Made by a program: the position numbers and the translations under genes
The notes under the pieces: model-generated
What the model saw: the letters and a program-made list of their open reading frames with translations, nothing else
Told to the model about the DNA's origin: nothing
Database searches by the model: none
Shown here: one piece after another, positions 56,801-64,000 of the stretch
How positions within the stretch are numbered: position 1 is the stretch's first letter
How the letters are laid out: every line of letters starts with the position of its first letter
Assembly: GCF_024582835.1 (NCBI RefSeq)
Contig: NZ_CP102096.1
Coordinates: 992,001-1,056,000, forward strand
Direction of reading: 5' to 3'
Source: Vibrio japonicus
GTDB lineage: Bacteria; Pseudomonadota; Gammaproteobacteria; Enterobacterales; Vibrionaceae
DNA: 64,000 bases

Positions 56801-56846
56801 TATCGTGTAAAAGTTTCAGTAGCAATAAAAACTTTTCAAATATGGG

Positions 56847-58436
56847 TTAGTGGCCATTTGATACCGCGTGCATGACTTCACCAGTATGATGGGAAATCCA
56901 GCCTGCATCGTAGAACCACTGTGTCATAGGTTCAACAAAGTACATGATGCCCACTAGGCCAACAATAGCCAGTACGATAGTGTATGGCAGAGCCATGATG
57001 ACCATTCGGCCGTAAGACAAACGAATTAGCGGAGCCAGAGTCGATGTCAGTAGGAATAGGAAAGCGGCCTGACCGTTTGGTGTTGCGACGGAAGGTAGGT
57101 TAGTACCGGTATTGATCGCAACTGCTAACAAGTCAAATTGGTCGCGGGTGATGATACCTTCAACAAGTGCTGTTTTAACTTCGTTGATGTAAACCGTACC
57201 TACGAACACGTTGTCTGACACCATAGAAAGAACACCGTTAGCGACGTAGAACAACGCAAGTTGCGCGCCTTTATCTTCTACATGCAATACCGCATCAATA
57301 ACAGGTTTGAACAACTCCTGATCGATAATCACGGCAACCACAGAGAAGAAAACCGCTAATAGGGCAGTAAACGGCAACGCCTCTTCAAATGCTTTACCAA
57401 GAGCGTGCTCTTCAATAACGCCTGTAAATGCCGTTGCTAGGATAATCACAGATAGACCAATAAGGCCTACAGCCGCTAAGTGCAACGCAAGACCAACAAT
57501 CAACCAAACCGCAATGGCACCTTGAATCCACAGTTTTGCCACATCTAGGTTAGTACGCGTTTTTCTTTCTTCATTGTCGAAATCAACCAGAATTTTACGT
57601 ACGTTGTCAGGAAGGCGCGCACCATAACCGCACACTTTAAACTTCTCGACTAGCACACATGTAATAAGTCCACAAACAAAGACAGGTGCAGTGACAGGAA
57701 GCATACGGATAATAAACTCGCCGAAATTCCAGCTTGCTTGATCCGCGATGATTAAGTTTTGTGGTTCGCCTACCATGGTCATAACACCACCAAGTGCCGT
57801 ACCGACACCCGCATGCATGAGCAGTGAACGTAAAAACGCACGGTAGTTTTCAAGGTCATCACGTGTCAGTTCTGATAGGTGGTCATCTTGCGTATGGTCA
57901 TGTGTTGCGCTGGACCCTTTACCTGACGCTACTTTGTGATAAATAGCGTAGAAGCCAACCGCAACGCTGATAACAACAGCAATAACGGTTAACGCGTCAA
58001 GGAAAGCAGAGAGAAATGCAGCCGCGAAACAGAATGCCACAGACAGCATGGATTTGGAGCGGATACCTAGTAGTATCTTCGTAAAAATAAACAGTAGTAA
58101 CTGTTTCATGAAGTAGATACCAGCAACCATAAAGATAAGCAGTAGTAGCACTTCAATATTAGCGACAAGCTCGTGTTTTACCTGCTCTGGACTGGTCATT
58201 CCAATTGCGATGGCTTCGATGGCTAGCAAACCACCTGGCTGCAAAGGGTAGCACTTAAGCGCCATAGCGAGCGTAAAGATAAACTCAGCAACGAGCAACC
58301 AGCCAGCTACAAAAGGGTCAACGAGGAAGAAAACAATAGGGTTCAGTATAAGAAATGAGATGATGGCAACTTTGTACCAATCAGGGGCTTTACCAAGAAA
58401 GTTCTTAATAAACGCATTTCCGAGTGAAATCGGCAT
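56847..58436 (-). CDS. nhaB: Na+/H+ antiporter NhaB
   Basis: 529 aa, about twelve transmembrane helices; [20 protein letters not shown] start, [20 protein letters not shown], and [20 protein letters not shown] near the end. Electrogenic Na+/H+ antiport; Na+ extrusion important in a marine genus. The dsbB-nhaB-fadR order is as in E. coli/Vibrio. Confidence 0.96.
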   Translation of the reverse strand: MPISLGNAFIKNFLGKAPDWYKVAIISFLILNPIVFFLVDPFVAGWLLVAEFIFTLAMALKCYPLQPGGLLAIEAIAIGMTSPEQVKHELVANIEVLLLLIFMVAGIYFMKQLLLFIFTKILLGIRSKSMLSVAFCFAAAFLSAFLDALTVIAVVISVAVGFYAIYHKVASGKGSSATHDHTQDDHLSELTRDDLENYRAFLRSLLMHAGVGTALGGVMTMVGEPQNLIIADQASWNFGEFIIRMLPVTAPVFVCGLITCVLVEKFKVCGYGARLPDNVRKILVDFDNEERKTRTNLDVAKLWIQGAIAVWLIVGLALHLAAVGLIGLSVIILATAFTGVIEEHALGKAFEEALPFTALLAVFFSVVAVIIDQELFKPVIDAVLHVEDKGAQLALFYVANGVLSMVSDNVFVGTVYINEVKTALVEGIITRDQFDLLAVAINTGTNLPSVATPNGQAAFLFLLTSTLAPLIRLSYGRMVIMALPYTIVLAIVGLVGIMYFVEPMTQWFYDAGWISHHTGEVMHAVSNGH

Positions 58437-59122
58437 GATCGTAATACTCTTATATGTTGTTATGAATCGACACTACAAATGCTTGTATTCATAAATCGGA
58501 GCAGTAGTAAACTAAACCACAAATATACGATGAGTGATTGTTTTTTAAAACTTAGGCTGCGTACCCGATCCAACAGCGACTTAGTAAAACGACATAAGGC
58601 GTTATCAATGTGGTCTTGCCAAGTCACTCCCTGAGAAGACAAGCACTTTTACTTCGGTCGTCACTCTACTCCACAGCTAGATTTAGTCAATAATTTAAGT
58701 GGACTTAGATAATTAGATTCGGAATTTTTGTCAAAAAACGCGATCTGAGTTGCGTAAAGATGACTTAATAGTTGTTAAAACGCATCACTACATGCGGGGT
58801 GAGCCTGAAGTTCTAATATAGCAGTGAATTTAACGTGCTTTTTGCCGTGATTTCAGGAAGGTTTTTGCAAATTTGAAAACTAAGAAATAGTAAAAAAGTA
58901 TAGACTTCACAGTTGGTTAACGGTGTTAATTTTTTATTAAACTTCGAAATAAGTGCGTTAATCATTGATGGGAATATACAAAATACCTGCGGTGCAATTA
59001 GAGCTTATACTTTAAGTATGTTTGACACCAAGTTTACTTGCTTGCGGTTTCCGATAACTCATAACTAGTGGTATGATGAGTTCTATTAGACCCATATAAA
59101 ATAAATATTGGATAAAACATAA
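58437..59122. other. nhaB/fadR divergent intergenic region, no gene seen
   Basis: 686 bp without a convincing gene; very AT-rich to the right. A short minus-strand reading (58460-58642) lacks a ribosome site and family resemblance. Confidence 0.55.
59068..59077 (+). promoter_or_regulatory. Candidate extended -10 promoter of fadR
   Basis: AGTGGTATGAT contains the extended -10 pattern TG-N-TATGAT about 45 bp before the fadR ATG. The -35 region is weak. Confidence 0.4.
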
Positions 59123-59962
59123 ATGGTCATAAAGGCAAAGAGCCCAGCGGGATTTGCGGAAAAATACATTATTGAAAGTATTTGGAAAGGACGCTTCCCT
59201 CCTGGCTCTATTTTACCTGCAGAACGAGAGCTCTCCGAACTTATTGGTGTAACCCGAACTACATTGCGTGAAGTGTTACAACGTTTAGCTCGTGATGGCT
59301 GGCTTACTATCCAGCATGGGAAACCAACCCGAGTTAATCAGTTTATGGAAACATCGGGGCTACACATTTTAGATACTTTGATGACTCTAGACGCGGAAAA
59401 CGCGACTTCTATCGTTGAGGATTTGCTTGCAGCACGTACTAACATTAGCCCGATTTTCATGCGATACGCATTCAAGGCGAATAAAGAAAGCTCAGAGAAA
59501 ACTATCTCAACGGTTATCGAGTCTTGCGAAGCCCTCCTTGCCTCTGAATCATGGGACACGTTTATGGAATCGTCAGCTTATGCAGACAAGATTCTTCAGC
59601 ACGTAAAAGATGATGGTGAAAAGGACGAGGAAAAACGTCAGGCAATTTTGATTGCGAAAACGTTCAATTTCTATGATTACATGCTTTTCCAACGCTTAGC
59701 GTTCCATTCTGGTAACCAAATTTATGGTTTGATCTTTAATGGATTGAAAAAGCTATATGATCGCGTGGGTAGTTACTACTTTTCTAATCCGCATGCGCGA
59801 GATTTGGCATTAAAGTTCTACCATGATTTGCTCGACGTTTGTGAGTCAGGTGATCGTGATAGAATCCTGATTGTTATTCGTAATTATGGGATGGAAAGTG
59901 CGCAAGTCTGGAATAAAATGAAGATGACACTACCTACCAACTTTACAGAAGATGACAGCTAA
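59123..59962 (+). CDS. fadR: Fatty acid metabolism regulator FadR
   Basis: 279 aa; GntR winged HTH ([20 protein letters not shown] and [20 protein letters not shown]) and an acyl-CoA-binding C-terminal domain. The insertion typical of Vibrio FadR, about 40 residues longer than the 239-aa E. coli protein, is present (around residues 138-178). Represses fad and activates fab genes. Confidence 0.96.
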   Translation: MVIKAKSPAGFAEKYIIESIWKGRFPPGSILPAERELSELIGVTRTTLREVLQRLARDGWLTIQHGKPTRVNQFMETSGLHILDTLMTLDAENATSIVEDLLAARTNISPIFMRYAFKANKESSEKTISTVIESCEALLASESWDTFMESSAYADKILQHVKDDGEKDEEKRQAILIAKTFNFYDYMLFQRLAFHSGNQIYGLIFNGLKKLYDRVGSYYFSNPHARDLALKFYHDLLDVCESGDRDRILIVIRNYGMESAQVWNKMKMTLPTNFTEDDS

Positions 59963-59988
59963 GCTCTTTACCTTCAATGACAACAATA

Positions 59989-60012
59989 AAAAACCGCATC
60001 AGCGGTTTTTTT
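59989..60012 (+). terminator. Terminator of fadR
   Basis: AAAAACCGC/GCGGTTTTT 9-bp stem, 4-nt loop, T run. Confidence 0.9.
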
Positions 60013-60057
60013 ATTGTTTGTAAGCTAGAGGAGTGTAGCAGTAGGTCTGCTAGACCA

Positions 60058-61230
60058 TTAACAATCCGCACATTCATCTTCATTCCCGCCAGCTTCTTGG
60101 AACCAGCTTGTGAGATGCGTTTTCAGATCTTTCAACTCGTCTGGGCCAATGAGTGCCAAACCTAAGTCTTCTGCTCGAGTAATATCATTGTGGCGAAGAG
60201 GTCGGAAACTCACCAACATAGCGCGAGCCTGCAAGCCCCCAAGTAAGTCTCTGAGTGATTCCAACTTGTACAGCGTATCGTCACCGTCGTCTCGCATACC
60301 TTTGGTTTTACACTCTATGATGTGCAGTTTGTTATTCACGACAGACGCAACGTCAAGCTCATTTCGGACTTCTCTATCACCAAGCTGACGATAAACTTGT
60401 ACGTTTAATGAGTGATCCTGAATCGTTGGCATGTCTTTTTGAATTTGACGAACAGTGCTGTGTACGAGCGTTTCGAGCCATTCCCCATTAGAGAAGCGTC
60501 TCGCATCTTCATCGGCGAAGGTGAGAATACCCTTTTCGTAAGTGGCGATGTCTGCTTCAACCAAGTCACTGAGTAGCATATTAAGTTCACGATAACCTTG
60601 TTGCTTCTCAGACAGCTCAACATCAAGCTTTTGTTCTTTACGGCATGTGGTGGCTAAATAATTGAGCGTGGCTAAGCCTGGCCCTAGCTCTAAAGCATTG
60701 CTTGCCCAGCGTTCACCCAACTCATAAAGCTTTTGATCCAATTTAGGTGGGAGTTGGCTCTCGCTAAATTCGCCTCGAGCACCAAATATTGTCAGATAAT
60801 CATCTATTGTTATGCGATCTTGTACTTGAGCATCGTCTAGACCATCAGGGTACAGCCAACACAAGCGGTCAGAACTTGGCTCTACAACGAAAATCGGCCA
60901 GTGAAAACTACGAAATATCTCATATACCGATAACAGGCGATGACGAAGACCACAGCTCGCGTTCAGCTTTACCTCTGTGAATCTTTGATTTAAATCGTCT
61001 GCAAGAAGTGCGATTGCCTGTTTAATTTTGGAAGTATTAGCAACATTAGGGATTTCAAAAAACTCAGAGGTAATTTGACGTTTCGCCAGTACTTTATGAA
61101 GGCGCGCATACATCTCTTCTTGCGCTTTTACGCCAATAAAAACGATATGGTTACTGGTAGTACGATTGTCTAGCAACGGAGTTACCAAGCGAATAGGGTC
61201 TTGGTCGATGATGCCAACATGTATTGCCAT
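60058..61230 (-). CDS. Orphan DUF1887 (Card1/Can2-type) CARF-like nuclease
   Basis: 390 aa. N-terminal CARF-like Rossmann domain (about residues 1-150), a middle winged-helix-like linker (about 160-245), and a C-terminal PD-(D/E)XK nuclease: GEWLE (Glu253), NELDV (Asp293), LHIIECKTK (Glu306-x-Lys308). In CRISPR-linked Card1/Can2 the CARF pocket carries an N-x-T-G-G-T-K-type motif; here the equivalent stretch reads LNASCGLRHRLL (Asn90 to Gly94), so ligand recognition has probably changed. The V. cholerae orthologue VC1899 has a known structure (1XMX) and no assigned role. No CRISPR array or cas gene is near; neighbours are fadR and hinT. Confidence 0.88.
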   Translation of the reverse strand: MAIHVGIIDQDPIRLVTPLLDNRTTSNHIVFIGVKAQEEMYARLHKVLAKRQITSEFFEIPNVANTSKIKQAIALLADDLNQRFTEVKLNASCGLRHRLLSVYEIFRSFHWPIFVVEPSSDRLCWLYPDGLDDAQVQDRITIDDYLTIFGARGEFSESQLPPKLDQKLYELGERWASNALELGPGLATLNYLATTCRKEQKLDVELSEKQQGYRELNMLLSDLVEADIATYEKGILTFADEDARRFSNGEWLETLVHSTVRQIQKDMPTIQDHSLNVQVYRQLGDREVRNELDVASVVNNKLHIIECKTKGMRDDGDDTLYKLESLRDLLGGLQARAMLVSFRPLRHNDITRAEDLGLALIGPDELKDLKTHLTSWFQEAGGNEDECADC

Positions 61231-61683
61231 AACTGTTCCTCAAGTATGGCTTGCAAAAAAATGTGAAGGAAAATAAGGGGCAAGCCTATTATCCATATAA
61301 TGTCGCGGGTCATAAAAAACAAGGGTAACTCGCAAAATTAGACGTGTTTGTTCCTACTTTCAATATTGTTATAGCGTAAATGATGGGCTGAGAGTCTCGT
61401 TAGCTCCTAGATCTCCATTGAATTTACCAACATTGGTTTAAGAACCAGCGTGACTGAATGAGATCATTAAAAGCCTTGGTCTATTATAGGTTTAATAAAA
61501 TTGCTTTTATTTTGCTGATCACAAGATAAACACTTGTCGTGTTTAAGCGCAGAGTTTGTTCAAGGAAGATTCCGATGCACGTTTTATTTGGCGTTAATCA
61601 CTGATTTTCATTGGTGATTTTGCGCCGCTTGACGCATACTCGAGGACGACAAATATGTAAAAGATAAAAACACGGAGCACTTC
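61231..61683. other. Intergenic region between the DUF1887 gene and hinT
   Basis: 453 bp between divergent starts; no gene seen. A short minus-strand frame (61594-61800) overlaps hinT and has no support. Confidence 0.55.
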
Positions 61684-62034
61684 ATGGCTGAAGAAACCAT
61701 TTTTAGTAAGATTATTCGTAAAGAAATTCCAGCGGATGTGGTTTATCAAGACGAACTTGTGACTGCATTTCGTGATATTAACCCTCGCGCGCCTAGTCAT
61801 ATCCTTATTATCCCAAACAAGTTGATTCCGACAGTGAATGACGTAAACGATGAAGATGAAGCGTTAATGGGTCGTATGTTTGTTGTTGCTCGTAAGCTAG
61901 CAAAAGAAGAGGGCATTGCCGAAGACGGTTATCGTTTGATTGTAAACTGCAATTCTCACGGTGGTCAGGAAGTGTACCATATTCACATGCACTTGTTAGG
62001 CGGTAGACCTCTTGGTCCTATGCTGATGAGTTAA
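61684..62034 (+). CDS. hinT: HIT-family purine nucleoside phosphoramidase HinT
   Basis: 116 aa. The histidine triad HIHMH in [15 protein letters not shown] (about residue 100), preceded by [17 protein letters not shown]. Hydrolyses adenosine 5'-phosphoramidates. Followed by lipoprotein genes leading to lpoB, as in E. coli hinT-ycfL-lpoB. Confidence 0.97.
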   Translation: MAEETIFSKIIRKEIPADVVYQDELVTAFRDINPRAPSHILIIPNKLIPTVNDVNDEDEALMGRMFVVARKLAKEEGIAEDGYRLIVNCNSHGGQEVYHIHMHLLGGRPLGPMLMS

Positions 62035-62135
62035 TCAATATATCCCATTCAATTTGGTGTCGGTGGCTCTTTCTTCCGGCACTGTCATCCTTTATGCTTA
62101 TCAATTGTAACTATTTAAGATCATTGGAGTACGAG

Positions 62136-63530
62136 GTGCGTCAATACGTTAAACTCGCATTCATTCTCGCTAGTTCTGCGTTTCTTTCCGCATGCTCGAG
62201 CTTTTCGGCAGGAAACTTATTTAGTCATTACAGCGCTCAAAACGAAGCTGTTTATCAGGCCGTTAAGTCTGGGCACTATCAAGAAGCCGATGCACTGCTG
62301 CCGGAGTATGTTGCGGGCGATATACTCGACAACTTAGAAAAAGGGCGTGTCCAATTACTTAACGAGCAATTTCAGCAGAGCCAAGCCTCGTTAGCACGCG
62401 GTGACTCAGCGGTGAGAGAGCTTCAAGACAAGGCTGTCATCTCAGTATCCGAATCTGCGGCAAGTATTAGCTCTTTTGCAGTGAATGATAATCTTAGCGT
62501 CTACCAACCTGCGGACTATGAACTCGGATTTTTGCACCTTTATTTGGGTCTGAACTATATACAGCAAAATAGTCTAGAAGATGCCTTGGTTGAAATGAGA
62601 CGTGCCAACATTGTCCAAGAACGCGCGCGTAAAGAAAGAGAGAGGGAGCTCGAATCTGCGCAAGAGCAGCTTGAAAATCAGGGCCTATCGCCCAACCTCG
62701 GGAGTATATTATCTCAATACCCAGATGCTGGTGACACGCTAAAAGCCGTACAAAATGGTTATCTGCTGTATTTGTCGGCTCTATTGTATGAAGCCAGTGG
62801 AGAGTTAAACAGCGCGTATGTGGACTACAGACGTGCGTTAGCCGTAGCACCAGATAACACGCAAGTGATAGAAGGTACTAAGCGAGTCGCAAAGCGTTTA
62901 GGAATGAGTTCTGATTTAAAACAACTTGAGAGACGTTACGGTAAGGCTAAGACGTTGGCGAGTAATGAATCTCGAGTGATTGTGTTAGAAGAGCAGGGTA
63001 TTGTTGAGGCAATGCAGGCGTGGAAGCAAAGTTTGCCTTTGTTTGACAGTCGTGGCTTAGGGGCCTTATACAGTATTTCTCTGCCATACTACCCAACTGC
63101 GCAAACGCAGAGTTTTCTACCTATGACACTCGACCAAAGCCAGCTGTCTAGTGACTTATTGACCGATGTGAATTTAATGGCGCAAAAGAATCTGTCTGAA
63201 CGCATGCCAGCAATTATCATTCGTCAGGCGATACGGGTTTGGGCTAAAGACCAACTTCGCCGTCAAACGACTGAGCAAAATGGTGTAGGGAATCTATTGT
63301 TTAATGTTTGGAATGTAATGACTGAACAAGCAGATACACGAAGCTGGTTAACACTGCCTGGGGAGATTCGCAGTAGCAGTGAAGTTGTGACTGCCGGCGA
63401 CCATGTGATTGAGGTTGCGGATAAGAGAATCCAATTCCACGTAGACGAAGGGGACACTGTATTGGTGTGGGTATCACGCCAAGGGAACAGTGCTACAATT
63501 TGGCATAAACAGTTAGGAAATATCCGATGA
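62136..63530 (+). CDS. COG3014-type lipoprotein
   Basis: 464 aa from a GTG at 62136 (GGAG 6 nt upstream); the ATG at 62094 lacks a ribosome site. Lipoprotein signal ending LSAC (Cys20), then a TPR-like helical region (about residues 45-260: LEKGRVQLLNEQFQQSQASL, ALVEMRRANIVQERARKERE) and a beta-rich C-terminus. Overlaps the YcfL gene by 4 bp. Vibrio and relatives carry this gene beside ycfL-lpoB; role unknown, a cell-wall link is suggested by context only. Confidence 0.82.
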   Translation: MRQYVKLAFILASSAFLSACSSFSAGNLFSHYSAQNEAVYQAVKSGHYQEADALLPEYVAGDILDNLEKGRVQLLNEQFQQSQASLARGDSAVRELQDKAVISVSESAASISSFAVNDNLSVYQPADYELGFLHLYLGLNYIQQNSLEDALVEMRRANIVQERARKERERELESAQEQLENQGLSPNLGSILSQYPDAGDTLKAVQNGYLLYLSALLYEASGELNSAYVDYRRALAVAPDNTQVIEGTKRVAKRLGMSSDLKQLERRYGKAKTLASNESRVIVLEEQGIVEAMQAWKQSLPLFDSRGLGALYSISLPYYPTAQTQSFLPMTLDQSQLSSDLLTDVNLMAQKNLSERMPAIIIRQAIRVWAKDQLRRQTTEQNGVGNLLFNVWNVMTEQADTRSWLTLPGEIRSSSEVVTAGDHVIEVADKRIQFHVDEGDTVLVWVSRQGNSATIWHKQLGNIR

Positions 63531-63916
63531 AAAAATGGCTTATCACAGCGATTGTCGCATTGACAATGGTAGGTTGTGCAGACAATACCGCAGGATTGCG
63601 CGTCGATGGTTCAACTCAGCAAGTGTTGTTTGATGACAATGTTCTTGCAGGTCATCTTCTGATTGAAGATATATCAACAGTACAAGAAGAGGGGCATGCG
63701 CGAGGCATTGTTCGTCTGACGAGTCGATACAAAGGGGATCAGGCTATTCTGTACCGCTTTTATTGGTACGACGATAACGGCTTAGAAGTGAACACGAAAC
63801 TAGGCCCTTGGCGTCAAGCCATTGTGCGTGGTTTTGAAACGATCCATATTTCAGAAGTTTCTGTGAATCCAAAAGGGCGACAATTCCGTGTTCAGATTCG
63901 CGAAAACAACAATTAA
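63527..63916 (+). CDS. ycfL: YcfL family lipoprotein (DUF1425)
   Basis: 129 aa; lipobox MVGC (Cys17), then DUF1425: LLIEDISTVQEEGHARGIVR, LTSRYKGDQAILYRFYWYDD, and GPWRQAIVRGFETIHISE. Start overlaps the previous gene (ATGA). Precedes lpoB as in E. coli. Confidence 0.88.
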   Translation: MKKWLITAIVALTMVGCADNTAGLRVDGSTQQVLFDDNVLAGHLLIEDISTVQEEGHARGIVRLTSRYKGDQAILYRFYWYDDNGLEVNTKLGPWRQAIVRGFETIHISEVSVNPKGRQFRVQIRENNN

Positions 63917-63984
63917 CATGAGCTAAAGTATGTCACCTTTAGATCATACAGATAGATTATAACGATACTTTTGAGGAACCAAGA

Positions 63985-64000
63985 ATGAAGAAAAGTGTTA
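63985..64000 (+). CDS. lpoB: LpoB, N-terminal start only
   Basis: ATG at 63985 with GAGGAA upstream starts MKKSV and runs off the right edge. Position after ycfL makes it the penicillin-binding-protein activator lipoprotein LpoB; the 16 visible bases cannot prove it. Confidence 0.5.

Noticed and set aside
58460..58642. Minus-strand 60-codon reading upstream of nhaB
   Set aside because: No ribosome site or similarity; likely part of the nhaB leader.
60058..61683. A CRISPR array near the Card1-type gene
   Set aside because: No regularly spaced direct repeats of 25-40 bp were seen in or around this region, and no cas gene is present in the window.

Overview
The window is a chromosome segment of a Vibrio-type gammaproteobacterium. 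The evidence is protein-level resemblance to known Vibrio and E. coli proteins (DecR, YbaY, an alkyltransferase-like protein, FadR, NhaB, DsbB, FtsK, Lrp, Ald, AckA-Pta, YfbV, OppABCDF, HinT, YcfL), a Vibrio-style 4.5S RNA, and the gene order nhaB-fadR-DUF1887-hinT, which I recall from Vibrio chromosome I. A Harveyi-clade species is my guess; species cannot be fixed from this sequence alone.

Layout. (1) 1-7.9 kb is housekeeping: the N-terminal part of an LplT/Aas-like MFS protein, a TetR regulator with a candidate operator, a Tim44-domain protein, DUF1244, a cysteine-synthase-fold enzyme divergent from decR, tesB-ybaY-atl in the E. coli arrangement, and the 4.5S RNA gene with promoter, leader hairpin and terminator. 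(2) 7.9-18.2 kb is an accessory redox/hydrolase block: a LysR regulator, three paralogous alpha/beta hydrolases with a Cys nucleophile, two tandem NAD(P)-binding paralogues, an Old Yellow Enzyme, an LtrA membrane protein, a membrane-anchored flavodoxin and an AraC regulator. (3) 18.2-22.5 kb looks like a decayed amino-acid module: a cytochrome c-like remnant, an Lrp/AsnC regulator, only the C-terminal third of an ornithine cyclodeaminase, an intact NhaC-type antiporter and an intact ornithine/alanine racemase-family enzyme. (4) 22.6-25.3 kb is AT-rich, with four unrecognised small genes and a pair of about 48-bp direct repeats flanking one of them. (5) 25.5-31.4 kb holds yjdM and a D-glutamate utilisation locus: a LysR regulator divergent from a solute-binding protein, two permeases (no ATPase), dgcN and dgcA. 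(6) 31.6-35.3 kb is a TRAP transporter operon that runs on into OsmC-like and GYD-domain genes, followed by an aminotransferase remnant and a CHMI-type isomerase. (7) 36.2-38.2 kb is zntB with a MscS-like and a DUF2391 gene. (8) 38.7-64 kb is core: oppABCDF, yqjG, a MgtC/DUF4010 protein, ackA-pta, yfbV, ald/lrp, ftsK, dsbB, nhaB, fadR, an orphan DUF1887 (Card1/Can2-type) nuclease, hinT, two lipoprotein genes and the first bases of lpoB.

How the parts work together. Several regulator/enzyme pairs are divergent and probably self-contained circuits: DecR with a cysteine-degrading candidate, a LysR regulator with a hydrolase, a DgcR-like regulator with D-Glu uptake and racemisation, and Lrp with alanine dehydrogenase. 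The most interesting points are the CRISPR-free Card1-type protein whose ligand-pocket motif has diverged while its nuclease motif is intact, the three-hydrolase redox block, the TRAP-OsmC-GYD operon, the decayed ornithine module and the repeat-flanked orphan gene. No CRISPR array, tRNA, complete insertion sequence or prophage was seen.
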